A stretch of DNA of 64,000 nucleotides, from the NCBI GenBank assembly GCA_002163975.1, contig CP019636.1, positions 2,331,001-2,395,000 of the forward strand, in the 5' to 3' direction. The translations under genes and the position numbers were made by a program. The first letter of the stretch is position 1; each line of letters starts with the position of its first letter. The notes beneath the pieces are model-generated. The model searched no databases. It was not told the origin of the DNA and was given only the letters and a program-made list of their open reading frames with translations. This DNA is from Nostocales cyanobacterium HT-58-2. Lineage in GTDB: Bacteria; Cyanobacteriota; Cyanobacteriia; Cyanobacteriales; Nostocaceae. Positions 13,401-21,593 of the stretch are shown here, one piece after another.

Positions 13401-16400
13401 ACAATTGCTAAATTTGATATGACTTTGTCAATGTCGGAAACTGCCCAAGGATTAGTGGGTGAATGGGAGTACAACACTGACTTGTTTGATAGCTCAACTA
13501 TTGAGCGAATGGCTACTCATTTCCAGAATTTGTTGTCAGCAGTTGTGGAAAATCCCCAACAAGCTGTGGGTGAATTACCTCTGTTGAGTGCAGCAGAACG
13601 TCATCAGTTGTTGCTGGAATGGAATGATACTGCAAGAGAATATCCTTCAAATAAATGTATTCATCAGTTGTTTGAAGAACAGGTCGAAAAAACACCCCTC
13701 TCTGTGGCGGTGGTGTTTGAGAAACAGCAGCTAACCTATCTTCAATTAAATCAAAGAGCAAACCAGCTAGCACATCACTTACAAAGCTTAAGTGTGGGTC
13801 CAGAAGTGCTAGTGGGTATTTGTACTGAACGTTCAGTGGACATGGTGGTGGGACTGTTAGCAATACTTAAAGCTGGCGGTGCTTACTTACCTCTTGATCC
13901 TACCTATCCTCAAGAACGGCTGAGCTATATGTTAGAGGATTCTGGTATTAAAGTGTTGTTGACCCAACAGTCATTGCTGGAGTCTATGCCACAAAATCAA
14001 GCACGAGTGGTTTGTTTAGACACTCATTTGGGGGAAATTGAGCAACACAGCCAGGATAATCTTGATGTTGGGGCAAGTTGTGATAATTTGGCTTATGTGA
14101 TCTACACTTCTGGTTCTACTGGACAGCCGAAAGGGGTTGCGATCGCACAAAGATCAATTTGTAACTATGTTTATAGTCTCATTAGGACAATAGATGTTCA
14201 GCCTAGTAGCAATTTTGCTTTAGTGTCTACAATGAGTGCAGACCTAGGCAACACTATTGTGTTTCCTTGTTTAGTGACAGGTGGGTGTCTTCATGTCATT
14301 TCTCAGGAAAAAGTCTTTGATTCAAACGCTCTTAGCGAATATATTAATCGTTGCCATATTGACTATCTCAAAATTGTTCCCTCTCATCTAGCAGCTTTAC
14401 AAGCTTCGTCAAATTCAACACCAGTCCTGCCAAGAAAAACACTTATCCTTGGTGGTGAAGCATCCAGTTCAGCTTGGGTAGAAACAATTCAAGCTCAATC
14501 TCCTAATTGTAATATCGTCAATCATTATGGTCCCACGGAAGCGACCGTAGGAGTGCTTACCTATTCTTTGGATAAAAAATCTCTACCTCTAAGCTCCCCC
14601 ACGTTGCCCATCGGGCGACCGATAGGCAACACGCAAATTTACATATTAGACAAACATCTACAACCAGTACCGATAGGTGTGTCAGGGGAATTATACATTG
14701 GTGGAGATGGATTAGCCAGAGGCTACCTGAACCGTCCACAACTGACCCAAGAAAAATTCATCCCTAACCCCTTTGATAATTCAAAATCGTCAAGATTATA
14801 TAAAACAGGGGATTTGGCACGTTACTTGAGCGATGGTAACATAGAATTTCTTGGGCGCATGGATCACCAAGTTAAGGTGCGAGGCTTCCGGATTGAACTG
14901 GGAGAAATCGAAGCAATCCTCAACACCCATCCCCAAATCCAGCAAAGTGTAGTGATTGCAACAGAAGAGCTTTCTGGTAACAAACGCTTAGTTGCTTATA
15001 TGGTGGGCTTAGAAGAATCGCCTAGCAGTAGCCAAATACGTGAATACCTCAAACAGTGGTTACCAGAATACATGGTGCCTTCTGCTTTTGTGACTTTAGA
15101 CACTCTACCATTAACAGTTAACGGCAAAATAGATAGACTTGGACTACCAGCACCTGATGGGGAAATCACACGAGTTCGAGAATACGTAGAACCACGCACA
15201 GTCATTGAGCAAACCTTAACTAGTATCTGGCAAGAACTGCTGCTAGTTGAAAAAGTTAGCATCTTCGATAACTTTTTTGAAATTGGTGGTGATTCTATTC
15301 TCAGCATTCAAGTCGTTTCTCGTGCCAAAAAATCAGGAATACAAATCACTCCAAAACAAATATTCCAACATCAAACCATTGCGGAATTAGCCAGAGTTGC
15401 CAATACAATAGTTGCTGTAAGTGCTCAACAAGGTATAGTCACAGGTATTGCACCTTTGACACCAATTCAATATTTATTTTTCGCGGAAAACAAGCAAGAG
15501 CCACAGCATTACAACCAATCAGTTCTATTACATCTACCCAACAATGTAAAACCTGAATTGTTTACAAAAGCTGTAGCAAAATTACTAGAGCATCACGATG
15601 CTCTACGTTTACGATTTAACTTAGAAGCATCTGAACACAAACAAAGAAACGATGGCTTAGATAATGTCGTTCCATTTTCTGTAGTAGATATATCATCAAC
15701 TCCTAAACAGTTACAACCACAAGCGTTATCAAAAATCGCTACAGAATTTCAAGCTAGTTTAAACCTGTCAACAGGACCACTCATGCGAGTGGTGATGTTT
15801 AACTTGGATAGTCAAGGGGATAAGCGTTTACTCATTATTGTTCATCACCTAGCAGTAGATGGTGTTTCTTGGAGAATTTTGTTATCAGACCTAGAAACAA
15901 TTTATCAACAACTCATCACACAAAAACCAATACAACTAGCTGCCAAAACAACAGCATTTATTGATTGGGCAGAAAAATTAAACAATTATGCACAATCAGA
16001 AATTGTCAAACAAGAGTTAGGCTATTGGCTCAACCAGCCTTGGGAGAAGACAACACCACTTCCATTAGATTATGCTCAGACTCAGCAAGGAAATACTAAT
16101 GCTTCTGCTGCAGAAGTGTCTATGAGATTGAGTGTCGAAGAAACGAAGACTTTGCTGGGGTCAGTCAACGAAGCTTACAACACACAAATTAACGATATAC
16201 TGCTAAGTGCACTAGTAGTTGCATTGAAAAAGTGGACAGGAAGTTCAACAGCAGTCATTAACTTAGAAGGACATGGCAGAGAAGAAATATTGGAAGATGT
16301 AGACTTATCAAGGACAGTAGGGTGGTTTACTAGTTTGTTTCCGGTATTATTGCAACTTCCTTTATCCGAGCAACCAGAATCAGTCATCAAGTCCATTAAA

Positions 16401-16859
16401 GAACAATTACGAGCGATTCCCAATCGTGGAATGGGCTACGGAATCTTGCGTTATTTGTGTAAAGAGCAGACTATTCATCAACAACTACAGACAATTCCCC
16501 TACCTGAAATTAGCTTTAATTACCTTGGACAATTTGACCAAGTACAATCTCAAACGGGTTGGAAATTCGCTTCGGAATCCACTGGAGATAACTATAGTTC
16601 AAAGCAAGATCGTCGTCATTTATTAGATGTTAGTGGCTTAGTAATAGAAGGTGAATTACAGATTAATTTGACTTATAGTAAGAATCTTCATACTCGTGCC
16701 ACAGTGGAGCATTTGGCACAGACTTATGTTCAAGCAATTAAGTCTTTAATAGAACATTGTCAGTTAGAAGATGCTTTTGGCTATACACCATCTGATTTTC
16801 CTGATGCACAACTGAATCAATCAGAACTTGATGAATTGTTAGAACTGTTTGACGAATAG
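4404..16859 (+). CDS. Three-module NRPS: docking-C-A(Val)-NMT-PCP-C-A(Ile)-PCP-C-A(Asp)-PCP-E
   Basis: Residues 1-55 look like a TubC-type docking domain that would receive the chain from the PKS-aminotransferase. Module 1: C (HHIISDG at 207), A with pocket DAFWLGGTFK (Val), an N-methyltransferase between A8 and A9 (GCGTGM near 1062), PCP Ser1494. Module 2: C (HHIVSDG at 1686), A with DAFFMGVTFK (Ile-like), PCP Ser2564. Module 3: C (HHIVSDG at 2758), A with DLTKIGHVGK (Asp; the SADLGNT core replaces the usual FD core), PCP Ser3631 in GGDS, then an epimerization domain with HHLAVDG at 3814. Predicted contribution: N-methyl-Val, Ile, D-Asp. Translation is coupled to the preceding PKS by a 4-base overlap. 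Long stretches of the C and A domains of modules 1-3 are repeated at nucleotide level, pointing to recent recombination. Domain order is clear; amino-acid assignments are predictions. Confidence 0.95.
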   Translation: MNNLVEFLQDIYNQGWQLWNENGQLCYDAPKNQSNDSILATLKQHKTEILHLLPDFQEKLPQIEVQETDRWQPVVLPLTESQRQLWFLDQLEGNSKLAYVESVYLQLEGVFHIYAMEQAIQEIVERHEALRTRICAGGDFQEVLPSVKIEIPLINFSNLSGSERESQVAEWLEQEIREPFDLSQAPLLRVHILKLEEELHQLLFKIHHIISDGFSVAIILQEIATLYSDQCQRNISQLEPPMLFREYIEGQNQRSQTEEIVVHESYWLEKFSSSVPSLNLPTDWPRPSVMSYRGGRQTLKLDAKLCAELKRVSRQKGCTLFMTLLATYKIFLHKLTSDEDIVVGIATAGRDFEGSQNLVAYCAHLLPLRTNLFSTSSYQSLSFSEFLIQMRERLLDDYEHRDYPFSRLLNKLNLKRDPSRPALVSTLFNLNPRQAPKLLGLKTSLISIPKNFVPYDFFLDTTETEDELLLNLYYSLDLFDDITIKRWLGHFQNLLSAVVENPQQAVGELPLLSAAERHQLLVEWNDTASEYPTDKCIHQLFEQQVERTPDAVAVVFEEEQLTYLQLNQRANQLARHLQTLGVGPQVLVGICTERSVDMVVGLLAILKAGGAYVPLDPNYPQQRLSYMLADSGVEVLLTQQKLLSCLPSHTAQVVCLDNACEAISQHSPDNLELSLCIDNLAYIIYTSGSTGQPKGVSIIHQGVVRLVQQTNYVSLSCQEVFLQLAPISFDASTFEIWGSLLNGAKLVVMPAHPPALEEIAQVIENHNVTILWLTAALFHLMVEQQLEKLTSVRQLLAGGDVLSPPHVQKVLQTLPQCQLINGYGPTENTTFTCCYPVKQSTANGTSIPIGRPIANTQVYILDPQLQPVPIGVSGELYIGGDGLALGYLNRPQLTQEKFIPNPFSNCKSERLYKTGDLVRYLSDGNIEFLGRIDNQVKVRGFRIELGEIEAVLNTHPQVQQSVVVATEDIPANKHLVAYVVPAQKNQSETAEPLQSLQIEQWQQVYDDLYSKPVEIEESSYNTVGWTSSYTGNSIPQEQMRHWVDSTVEQILKWQPKHILEIGCGTGMLLFQIAPHCLSYCGTDFSETALGYIDQQIKQLEGYSHISLSQKLAHDFTNIEEGKFDAVILNSIVQYFPSINYLVKVLQNAVKTLANGGFIFVGDVRSLPLLEDFHTATKFAHAPNSLTVDQLRQQVKNAINQEEELVIDPGFFLALKQHLPQIKHVQIQLKHGDYHNELTKFRYNVTLHVGKEVFSTVTPKWLDYNKDDLNLSALKQLLLDKKPEVVGIKHIPNARLQEEATLIKELSNSDGGESIGQLRNALQQLQKQVGVEPDDLWSLGDELSYEVDITWSGTGGNSCYDAIFLCKESAFGSVRIFPNLEVSNEVKPWSDYANNPLKQESNRHLVLELPNFIRQKLPEYMVPSAFVILDTLPLTPNGKVDRLALPTPDGKIIRETAYTAPCTQTEEIIANTFASVLSVQAVGIHDNFFSLGGHSLLATQLISRLRATFSIEIPLRAVFESPTVAQLDQIITQLRTKDTGLNLLPIQPRTYSEQLPLSWAQERLWFLNQLGGASATYNMPGAVRISGQFNIHAFQQALSEIIRRHEVLRTSFQTINGIPIQVIHPQATTQINVIKLQQFPQQERETLLQQLARQEAIKPFDLEIAPLIRYILLQLDAGEYVLLLTMHHIVSDGWSIGVFIQELSSLYQAFCAQQPSPLLELPIQYADFALWQRQWLNELVLETQLDYWLSQLHGAPELLQLPTDRPRPSVQSYHGATYNLTLNTDLIQKLQTLSRESGTTLFMTLLAAFATLLYRYSGQSDILIGSPIANRNHSEIESLIGFFVNTLVLRTRFEDNPSFEKLLTQVRESTLKAYEHQDVPFEQVVEALQPERSLSHSPLFQVMFALQNAPMGELELPGVKLTQLTQETTTAKFDLTLSMSETAQGLVGEWEYNTDLFDSSTIERMAAHFQNLLSAVVENPQQAVGELPLLSAAERHQLLVEWNDTASEYPTDKCIHQLFEQQVERTPDAVAVVFEEEQLTYLQLNQRANQLARHLQTLGVGPQVLVGICTERSVDMVVGLLAILKAGGAYVPLDPNYPQQRLSYMLADSGVEVLLTQQKLLSCLPSHTAQVVCLDNACEAISQHSPDNLELSLCIDNLAYIIYTSGSTGQPKGVTVPHQGVNRLVINTNYINLQPKDIVAFASNFSFDAVTFEIWGTLVHGAKLVGVSQDMVLSPKHFADFIQEQNVSVLFLTTALFNQIANFVPSAFDAVRQLMFGGETVDIHSVKEVLKNAPPQRLLHVYGPTESTTFTTWYLVQDVAEETTTIPIGRPISNTQIYILDKHLQPVPISVPGELYIGGDGLALGYLNRPQLTQEKFILNPFSNSKCDRLYKTGDLVRYRSDGNIEFLGRMDHQVKVRGFRIELGEIEAVLNTHPHIQQAVVIATEDIPGDKRLVAYVVSDLCREQGEEIRSSLTTNQIREFLKQKLPEYMVPSIFVTLDTLPLTPNGKVDQKALPAPNWEILQTEEYVAPRTPSEEIITNIFASVLGIQVVGIHNNFFSLGGHSLLATQLISRLRLAFEVEIPLRAVFEFPTVAQLDKTITQLRTLEQGLNLPPIEPVFKDIQQFPLSFAQERLWFLNQLEGASATYNIPGAIRITGHLDLNAFQQSLSEIVRRHGVLRTSFQTVNDTPIQVIHADAMMNTNPVVDLQQLEAIERETVLQQQIQQEANTPFDLEIAPLIRYSLLQLDVREYVLLLTMHHIVSDGWSMGVLIQELSSLYQAFCAGEKSPLPELLIQYADFALWQRQWFSGLIRETQLDYWLSQLHGAPELLQLPTDRPRPSVQSYHGATYNLTLNTDLIQKLQTLSRESGTTLFMTLLAAFATLLYRYSGQSDILIGSPIANRNHSEIESLIGFFVNTLVLRTRFEDNPSFEKLLTQVRESTLKAYEHQDVPFEQVVEALQPERSLSHSPLFQVMFALQNAPMGELELPGATWCELNQKRTIAKFDMTLSMSETAQGLVGEWEYNTDLFDSSTIERMATHFQNLLSAVVENPQQAVGELPLLSAAERHQLLLEWNDTAREYPSNKCIHQLFEEQVEKTPLSVAVVFEKQQLTYLQLNQRANQLAHHLQSLSVGPEVLVGICTERSVDMVVGLLAILKAGGAYLPLDPTYPQERLSYMLEDSGIKVLLTQQSLLESMPQNQARVVCLDTHLGEIEQHSQDNLDVGASCDNLAYVIYTSGSTGQPKGVAIAQRSICNYVYSLIRTIDVQPSSNFALVSTMSADLGNTIVFPCLVTGGCLHVISQEKVFDSNALSEYINRCHIDYLKIVPSHLAALQASSNSTPVLPRKTLILGGEASSSAWVETIQAQSPNCNIVNHYGPTEATVGVLTYSLDKKSLPLSSPTLPIGRPIGNTQIYILDKHLQPVPIGVSGELYIGGDGLARGYLNRPQLTQEKFIPNPFDNSKSSRLYKTGDLARYLSDGNIEFLGRMDHQVKVRGFRIELGEIEAILNTHPQIQQSVVIATEELSGNKRLVAYMVGLEESPSSSQIREYLKQWLPEYMVPSAFVTLDTLPLTVNGKIDRLGLPAPDGEITRVREYVEPRTVIEQTLTSIWQELLLVEKVSIFDNFFEIGGDSILSIQVVSRAKKSGIQITPKQIFQHQTIAELARVANTIVAVSAQQGIVTGIAPLTPIQYLFFAENKQEPQHYNQSVLLHLPNNVKPELFTKAVAKLLEHHDALRLRFNLEASEHKQRNDGLDNVVPFSVVDISSTPKQLQPQALSKIATEFQASLNLSTGPLMRVVMFNLDSQGDKRLLIIVHHLAVDGVSWRILLSDLETIYQQLITQKPIQLAAKTTAFIDWAEKLNNYAQSEIVKQELGYWLNQPWEKTTPLPLDYAQTQQGNTNASAAEVSMRLSVEETKTLLGSVNEAYNTQINDILLSALVVALKKWTGSSTAVINLEGHGREEILEDVDLSRTVGWFTSLFPVLLQLPLSEQPESVIKSIKEQLRAIPNRGMGYGILRYLCKEQTIHQQLQTIPLPEISFNYLGQFDQVQSQTGWKFASESTGDNYSSKQDRRHLLDVSGLVIEGELQINLTYSKNLHTRATVEHLAQTYVQAIKSLIEHCQLEDAFGYTPSDFPDAQLNQSELDELLELFDE
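5870..6484 (+). repeat. 615-bp intragenic repeat, copy 1 (end of C1 plus front half of A1)
   Basis: It matches 10301-10915 base for base at an offset of 4431 in every line compared. It covers the C-terminal end of the C domain and the A1-A3 part of the adenylation domain. Identity stops inside the TSGSTG core, just before the substrate-binding subdomain, so the specificity region lies outside the repeat. Confidence 0.9.
9624..10155 (+). repeat. 532-bp intragenic repeat, copy 1 (second half of C2)
   Basis: It matches 12840-13371 (offset 3216) in every line compared and covers the C-terminal lobe of the condensation domain. Similarity continues past the end in the same register with scattered differences. 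Confidence 0.88.
10301..10915 (+). repeat. 615-bp intragenic repeat, copy 2 (end of C2 plus front half of A2)
   Basis: Second copy of 5870-6484. Divergence begins right after the TSGSTG core, where the two A domains take on different specificities (Val and Ile). Confidence 0.9.
12840..13371 (+). repeat. 532-bp intragenic repeat, copy 2 (second half of C3)
   Basis: Second copy of 9624-10155, in the condensation domain of the next module of the same synthetase. Confidence 0.88.
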
Positions 16860-16946
16860 TCTCAAGGTCAGGTCTTGGTGCAGCTTTATCGCACCAAAAA
16901 TATCAACATAAAAGTAATACTTAAAAGGCATAAATAAAATAAAAAA

Positions 16947-19900
16947 ATGAGCAAATTACAAAAAAAATCTTCGAGTAAAGCTAAAAACATTGAAGCAATA
17001 TACCCACTTTCTCCTCTGCAACAAGGAATGCTGTTCCACAGTCTTTATGCTCCTTCTAGTGGGGTGTATTTTGAACAGATGACCTTGACTGTGACTGGTC
17101 ATCTTAATGTTTCTGCTTTTGAATCTGCTTGGCAAAAAGTTGTAGTTCGACATTCAGTTTTACGTACATTCTTTATTTGGGAGAATCACTCAACTCCATT
17201 ACAAATAGTCCTCAAAAAGGTGAATTTACCTTGGAAGAATCTTGATTGGCAAAGGCTCTCCCCCACACAGCAACAACAGCAGTTGTCCGATTTGCTGCAC
17301 ACACAAAGACAGCAAGGTTTTCAATTAAACCAAGCTCCATTGATGGAGTTTACCTTAATCAAACTCACTGATAATACTTACACCTTCATCTGGAATCATC
17401 ACCACATCATTTTAGATGGATGGTGTTTACCGATTCTATTTCAAGAAGTTTTCACTTTCTATCAAGCTGAAGTTAATGGTGAAACTTGTTATTTGCCAAC
17501 ACCTTCTCCCTACCGTGACTATATCAGTTGGCTAAATTCTCAAGACAAAAATGCCGCAACTGAGTTTTGGCGACAAACTTTACAAGGTTTTTGCGCTCCC
17601 ACTCCCCTGAGAGTGAACAAGCTTCAGTCTCAACACCACCAAGCTTTCTCAGATTATGAGGAACTTGAATTACGTTTGTCCTCTCAAGTGACTCACAAGT
17701 TACAATCTGTAGCACAACAACATCATGTCACTTTATCAACTATCGTACAAGCTGCATGGGCATTACTACTGAGTCGTTATAGTGGGGAAGATGATGTCGT
17801 CTTTGGTGTGACTGTTTCAGGTCGGACTGCTACTTTGCCTGAGGTGGAAAATATGGTGGGATTGTTGATCAATACCTTACCATTACGTCTTTTAATATCC
17901 CCTCAGCAGCAACTGATTGCTTGGCTTAAACAAATACAACAGTTAATGGTGGAATTACAGCATTATTCTTACACTCCTCTTGTTGAAGTTCAAGCCAATA
18001 GTCAGGTAACTCGGGGAATACCTTTGTTTGAGAGTATTGTGGTGTTTGAGAATTATCCAGTTGATAGTTCTTTGCTCAATCAAGGTAGTTCGTTACAGTT
18101 TAGTGATATCAAGGGTTTTGAACAAACTAATTATCCATTAACTGTAGTTGCAGTGCCTGGCGATGAGTTGTTAGTTCATATTAGTTATGATACTCTTCGT
18201 TTTGAAGAAGATACGATTGAGCGGATGTTAGGACATCTGCAAACCATTTTCTGCGCGATCGCTGACAATCCTCAACAAGCTGTAGGTGAATTACCCTTGC
18301 TCAGTGAGGCAGAACTTCATCAATTGTTGCTGGAATGGAATGAGACAGCAACAGAATATCCTTCTGAGTTGTGTGTTCATCAGTTATTTGAAGAGCAGGT
18401 AGAAAAAACACCAGATGCTGTAGCAGTAGTGTTTGAGAAGCAGCAGTTGACTTACCAGCAACTAAATCAGAGAGCCAACCAACTAGCACATCACCTACAA
18501 TCTTTAGGAGTCGGACCAGAAGTACTGGTGGGTATTTATGTAGAACGTTCTGTTGAAATGGTGGTGGGATTGTTGGCGATTCTCAAGGCTGGTGGTGCTT
18601 ATGTACCCCTTGACCCCAATTATCCTCAACAACGGCTCAGTTATATGTTGGCTGATTCACAATTACCAATACTACTAACTCAACCACACTTATTAAAACA
18701 ACTTCCACAACACCAAACACAAATAATTTGCCTGGATGAAAATTGGCAAAACTTTGCTCATTACTCTCAGAATAACCTTTGTAGCAAAGTCAAATCAGAC
18801 AATTTAGCTTACATAATTTATACTTCTGGTTCTACTGGTAAACCCAAGGGAACAATGATTCTTCATAAGGGCGTGGTGAATTATTTAAGCTGGTGTACAA
18901 AAGCTTATAATGTTGCTGAGGGAGAAGGTTCCACTGTCAATTCTTCTATTGGCTTTGATGCCACTATTACCAGTTTATTTTCTCCTTTGTTGGTAGGACG
19001 TAAGGTAGTGCTTTTACCAGAGAAAGAAGAAATTGAAGCGTTGAAAGAAGCATTATGTTCTGGTACTAAGTTTAGCCTTGTCAAAATTACCCCAGCTCAT
19101 TTAGAAATACTTAGCCATTTCTTTGCCTCAGAACAAGTAAAGATTCAAACTCAAGCATTTATTATTGGCGGGGAAGCTTTGTCAGAAAAACATATTTCCT
19201 TCTGGCAACAATACAGTCCTCAGATTAGATTCATTAATGAATACGGTCCTACAGAAACTGTAGTAGGATGCTGCATTTATGAAGTTGGAAAACAAAGGTT
19301 TTCTAGAGGTGACATTCCCATTGGTCGCCCCATTGCCAACACTCAAATCTACATCTTAGACTCACACCTACAACCAGTGCCTATTGGTGTACCTGGGGAA
19401 CTATACATCGGAGGTGATGGCTTAGCTAGAGGCTACCTCAACCGCCCAGAACTCACCAAAGAAAAATTCATCCCAAATCCCTTCTCGCATTCTTTATCAG
19501 AACGTCTTTACAAAACAGGAGACCTCGCCCGTTACTTGAGCGATGGTAACATTGAATTCCTTGGTCGCATGGATCATCAAGTCAAGGTCCGAGGTTTCCG
19601 CATTGAACTGGGAGAAATTGAAGCAGTCCTCAACACCCATCCCCAAATCCAGCAAAATGTGGTGATTGCTACAGAAGATCTTTCTGGTCATAAACGCTTA
19701 GTTGCTTATGTGGTTAGCTTAGATCAATCACTGACCACTAGCCAAATACGTGAATTCCTCAAACAGAAGCTCCCAGAGTACATGGTACCTTCTGCCTTTG
19801 TAACTTTAGGCACTCTACCGCTCACACCCAACGGCAAAGTAAATAGACTTGCACTACCAGCAACGGATGGGGAAATCACGCGGCAAACTGAATACGTAGC

Positions 19901-21593
19901 AACACGCACCCAAACTGAAGAAATCATAGCCAACATCTTTGCTTCTGTTTTAGGTGTACAAGCAGTCGGAATCCACGATAACTTCTTTAGCTTAGGAGGA
20001 CATTCCCTACTAGCAATTCAATTAATTTCCAGACTAAGAGTTGTCTTTTCCATTGAAATTCCCTTACGTGTGGTCTTTGAATCACCGACAGTGGCTCAAC
20101 TAGACCAAACTATCAGCCAGCTACGTACGAAAGACACTGGATTAACTCTTCCCCTCATTCAACCTAGAACCCACAGCGAACAATTACCCCTATCTTGGGC
20201 ACAAGAAAGACTGTGGTTTCTCAACCAACTCGAAGGGTCAAGTGCCACTTATAATATACCAAAAGCAGTCCGTATTAGTGGTAAGCTGGACATTAATGCT
20301 CTACAACAAGCATTATCAGAAATAATACGCCGCCACGAAGTACTACGCACTAGCTTCGAAAGTGTAAATGGGACGCCAATACAGGTAATTCACCCACAAG
20401 CAACTATTAATATAGATGTGGTGGACTTACAACAACACTCAGAAACAGAACGCCAAACTTTACTACAGCAGTTAGCACAACTCGAAGTAGTTGTTCCCTT
20501 TGATTTAAAGATTGCACCATTAATTAGGTGTAGTTTGTTGCAGCTAGATGCACGAGAATCTATAGTATTACTGACAATGCACCATATTGTCTGTGATGGC
20601 TGGTCAATTGGGGTATTCATCCAAGAGTTATCTAGTTTATATCAAGCTTTTTGTGCAGGAGAAGCATCACCCTTACCAGAATTACCTATCCAGTATGCAG
20701 ACTTTGCAGTTTGGCAAAGACAATGGTTGAATGGCGAAGTCCTAGAAACTCAGCTCAATTATTGGCTTGCTCAGTTGCATGGTGCGCCAGAACTGTTACA
20801 ATTACCAACTGACCGTCCTCGTCCTAGTGTGCAAACTTTCCGAGGTGCGACTCAAAGTTTTACTTTAAACACTGATTTAACCCAGAAGTTGCAAACCCTG
20901 TCACGGGAATCAGGTGCTACCTTATTTATGACCCTGTACGCAGCATTTGCCACTTTACTATACCGTTACAGTGGTCAATCAGATATTTTAATTGGTTCTT
21001 TAATAGCCAATCGCAACCGCAGTGAAATTGAATCGCTGATTGGTTTTTTTGTCAATACCTTAGTCTTGAGAACCCGTTTTGAAGATAACCAGAGTTTTGA
21101 GACTTTACTTGCACGAGTTAGAGAAACTACACTCAAAGCCTATGAACATCAGGATGTGCCGTTTGAACAAGTCGTAGAAGTATTGCAACCACAACGCTCT
21201 TTAAGTTATTCACCCTTATTTCAAGTAGTATTTGTGTTGCAAAATACACCGATAAATGAACTAGAATTACCTGGTGCTACCTGGTGTGAGTTAAATCAAG
21301 AAAGCACAACTGCTAAGTTTGATTTAGTAGTATCAATCACGGAAACTGACCAGAAATTGCTGGGGTCATGGGAGTACAGCACTGACTTATTTGATGAGTC
21401 AACTATTGAGCGAATGATAGCTCATTTCCAGAACTTATTGTCAGCGATTGTGGAAAATCCTCAACTTTCTGTGGATGAATTACCTTTACTTAAAGAATCA
21501 GAAAAACAATCTTTGTCTAAAAGAAATCTTAGCAAACTAAAAGAAATTAAGCGCAATTCAATTAAGATCGAAAGACCTCAATTTAAACTATGA
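16947..21593 (+). CDS. NRPS C-A(Asn)-PCP-C with C-terminal basic tail
   Basis: The first condensation domain has the SPLQQGMLFHSL core typical of DCL domains, which accept a D-configured donor, matching the epimerization domain that ends the preceding NRPS; its active motif HHIILDG is at 152. The A domain has pocket DATKIGEVGK, one or two changes from the Asn code DLTKLGEVGK. PCP Ser is 1020. A second C domain (HHIVCDG at 1212) follows with no A domain of its own, and the protein ends in a Lys/Arg-rich tail (about 1515-1548). The terminal C should therefore condense the residue loaded on the NRPS starting at 22750. The stop overlaps the start of the TauD hydroxylase (ATGA at 21590). The start sits 87 bp after the previous gene without a strong Shine-Dalgarno. 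Its A domain is repeated, apparently identically, in the 22750 gene. Confidence 0.94.
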   Translation: MSKLQKKSSSKAKNIEAIYPLSPLQQGMLFHSLYAPSSGVYFEQMTLTVTGHLNVSAFESAWQKVVVRHSVLRTFFIWENHSTPLQIVLKKVNLPWKNLDWQRLSPTQQQQQLSDLLHTQRQQGFQLNQAPLMEFTLIKLTDNTYTFIWNHHHIILDGWCLPILFQEVFTFYQAEVNGETCYLPTPSPYRDYISWLNSQDKNAATEFWRQTLQGFCAPTPLRVNKLQSQHHQAFSDYEELELRLSSQVTHKLQSVAQQHHVTLSTIVQAAWALLLSRYSGEDDVVFGVTVSGRTATLPEVENMVGLLINTLPLRLLISPQQQLIAWLKQIQQLMVELQHYSYTPLVEVQANSQVTRGIPLFESIVVFENYPVDSSLLNQGSSLQFSDIKGFEQTNYPLTVVAVPGDELLVHISYDTLRFEEDTIERMLGHLQTIFCAIADNPQQAVGELPLLSEAELHQLLLEWNETATEYPSELCVHQLFEEQVEKTPDAVAVVFEKQQLTYQQLNQRANQLAHHLQSLGVGPEVLVGIYVERSVEMVVGLLAILKAGGAYVPLDPNYPQQRLSYMLADSQLPILLTQPHLLKQLPQHQTQIICLDENWQNFAHYSQNNLCSKVKSDNLAYIIYTSGSTGKPKGTMILHKGVVNYLSWCTKAYNVAEGEGSTVNSSIGFDATITSLFSPLLVGRKVVLLPEKEEIEALKEALCSGTKFSLVKITPAHLEILSHFFASEQVKIQTQAFIIGGEALSEKHISFWQQYSPQIRFINEYGPTETVVGCCIYEVGKQRFSRGDIPIGRPIANTQIYILDSHLQPVPIGVPGELYIGGDGLARGYLNRPELTKEKFIPNPFSHSLSERLYKTGDLARYLSDGNIEFLGRMDHQVKVRGFRIELGEIEAVLNTHPQIQQNVVIATEDLSGHKRLVAYVVSLDQSLTTSQIREFLKQKLPEYMVPSAFVTLGTLPLTPNGKVNRLALPATDGEITRQTEYVATRTQTEEIIANIFASVLGVQAVGIHDNFFSLGGHSLLAIQLISRLRVVFSIEIPLRVVFESPTVAQLDQTISQLRTKDTGLTLPLIQPRTHSEQLPLSWAQERLWFLNQLEGSSATYNIPKAVRISGKLDINALQQALSEIIRRHEVLRTSFESVNGTPIQVIHPQATINIDVVDLQQHSETERQTLLQQLAQLEVVVPFDLKIAPLIRCSLLQLDARESIVLLTMHHIVCDGWSIGVFIQELSSLYQAFCAGEASPLPELPIQYADFAVWQRQWLNGEVLETQLNYWLAQLHGAPELLQLPTDRPRPSVQTFRGATQSFTLNTDLTQKLQTLSRESGATLFMTLYAAFATLLYRYSGQSDILIGSLIANRNRSEIESLIGFFVNTLVLRTRFEDNQSFETLLARVRETTLKAYEHQDVPFEQVVEVLQPQRSLSYSPLFQVVFVLQNTPINELELPGATWCELNQESTTAKFDLVVSITETDQKLLGSWEYSTDLFDESTIERMIAHFQNLLSAIVENPQLSVDELPLLKESEKQSLSKRNLSKLKEIKRNSIKIERPQFKL
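18378..19622 (+). repeat. 1,245-bp A-domain repeat, copy 1
   Basis: This block spans nearly the whole adenylation domain from before A1 to A8 (ending in the GEIE motif). It matches 24142-25386 at a constant offset of 5764. The two proteins are identical over the block and I found no base difference in the lines compared, so the duplication or gene conversion is very recent. Confidence 0.92.
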
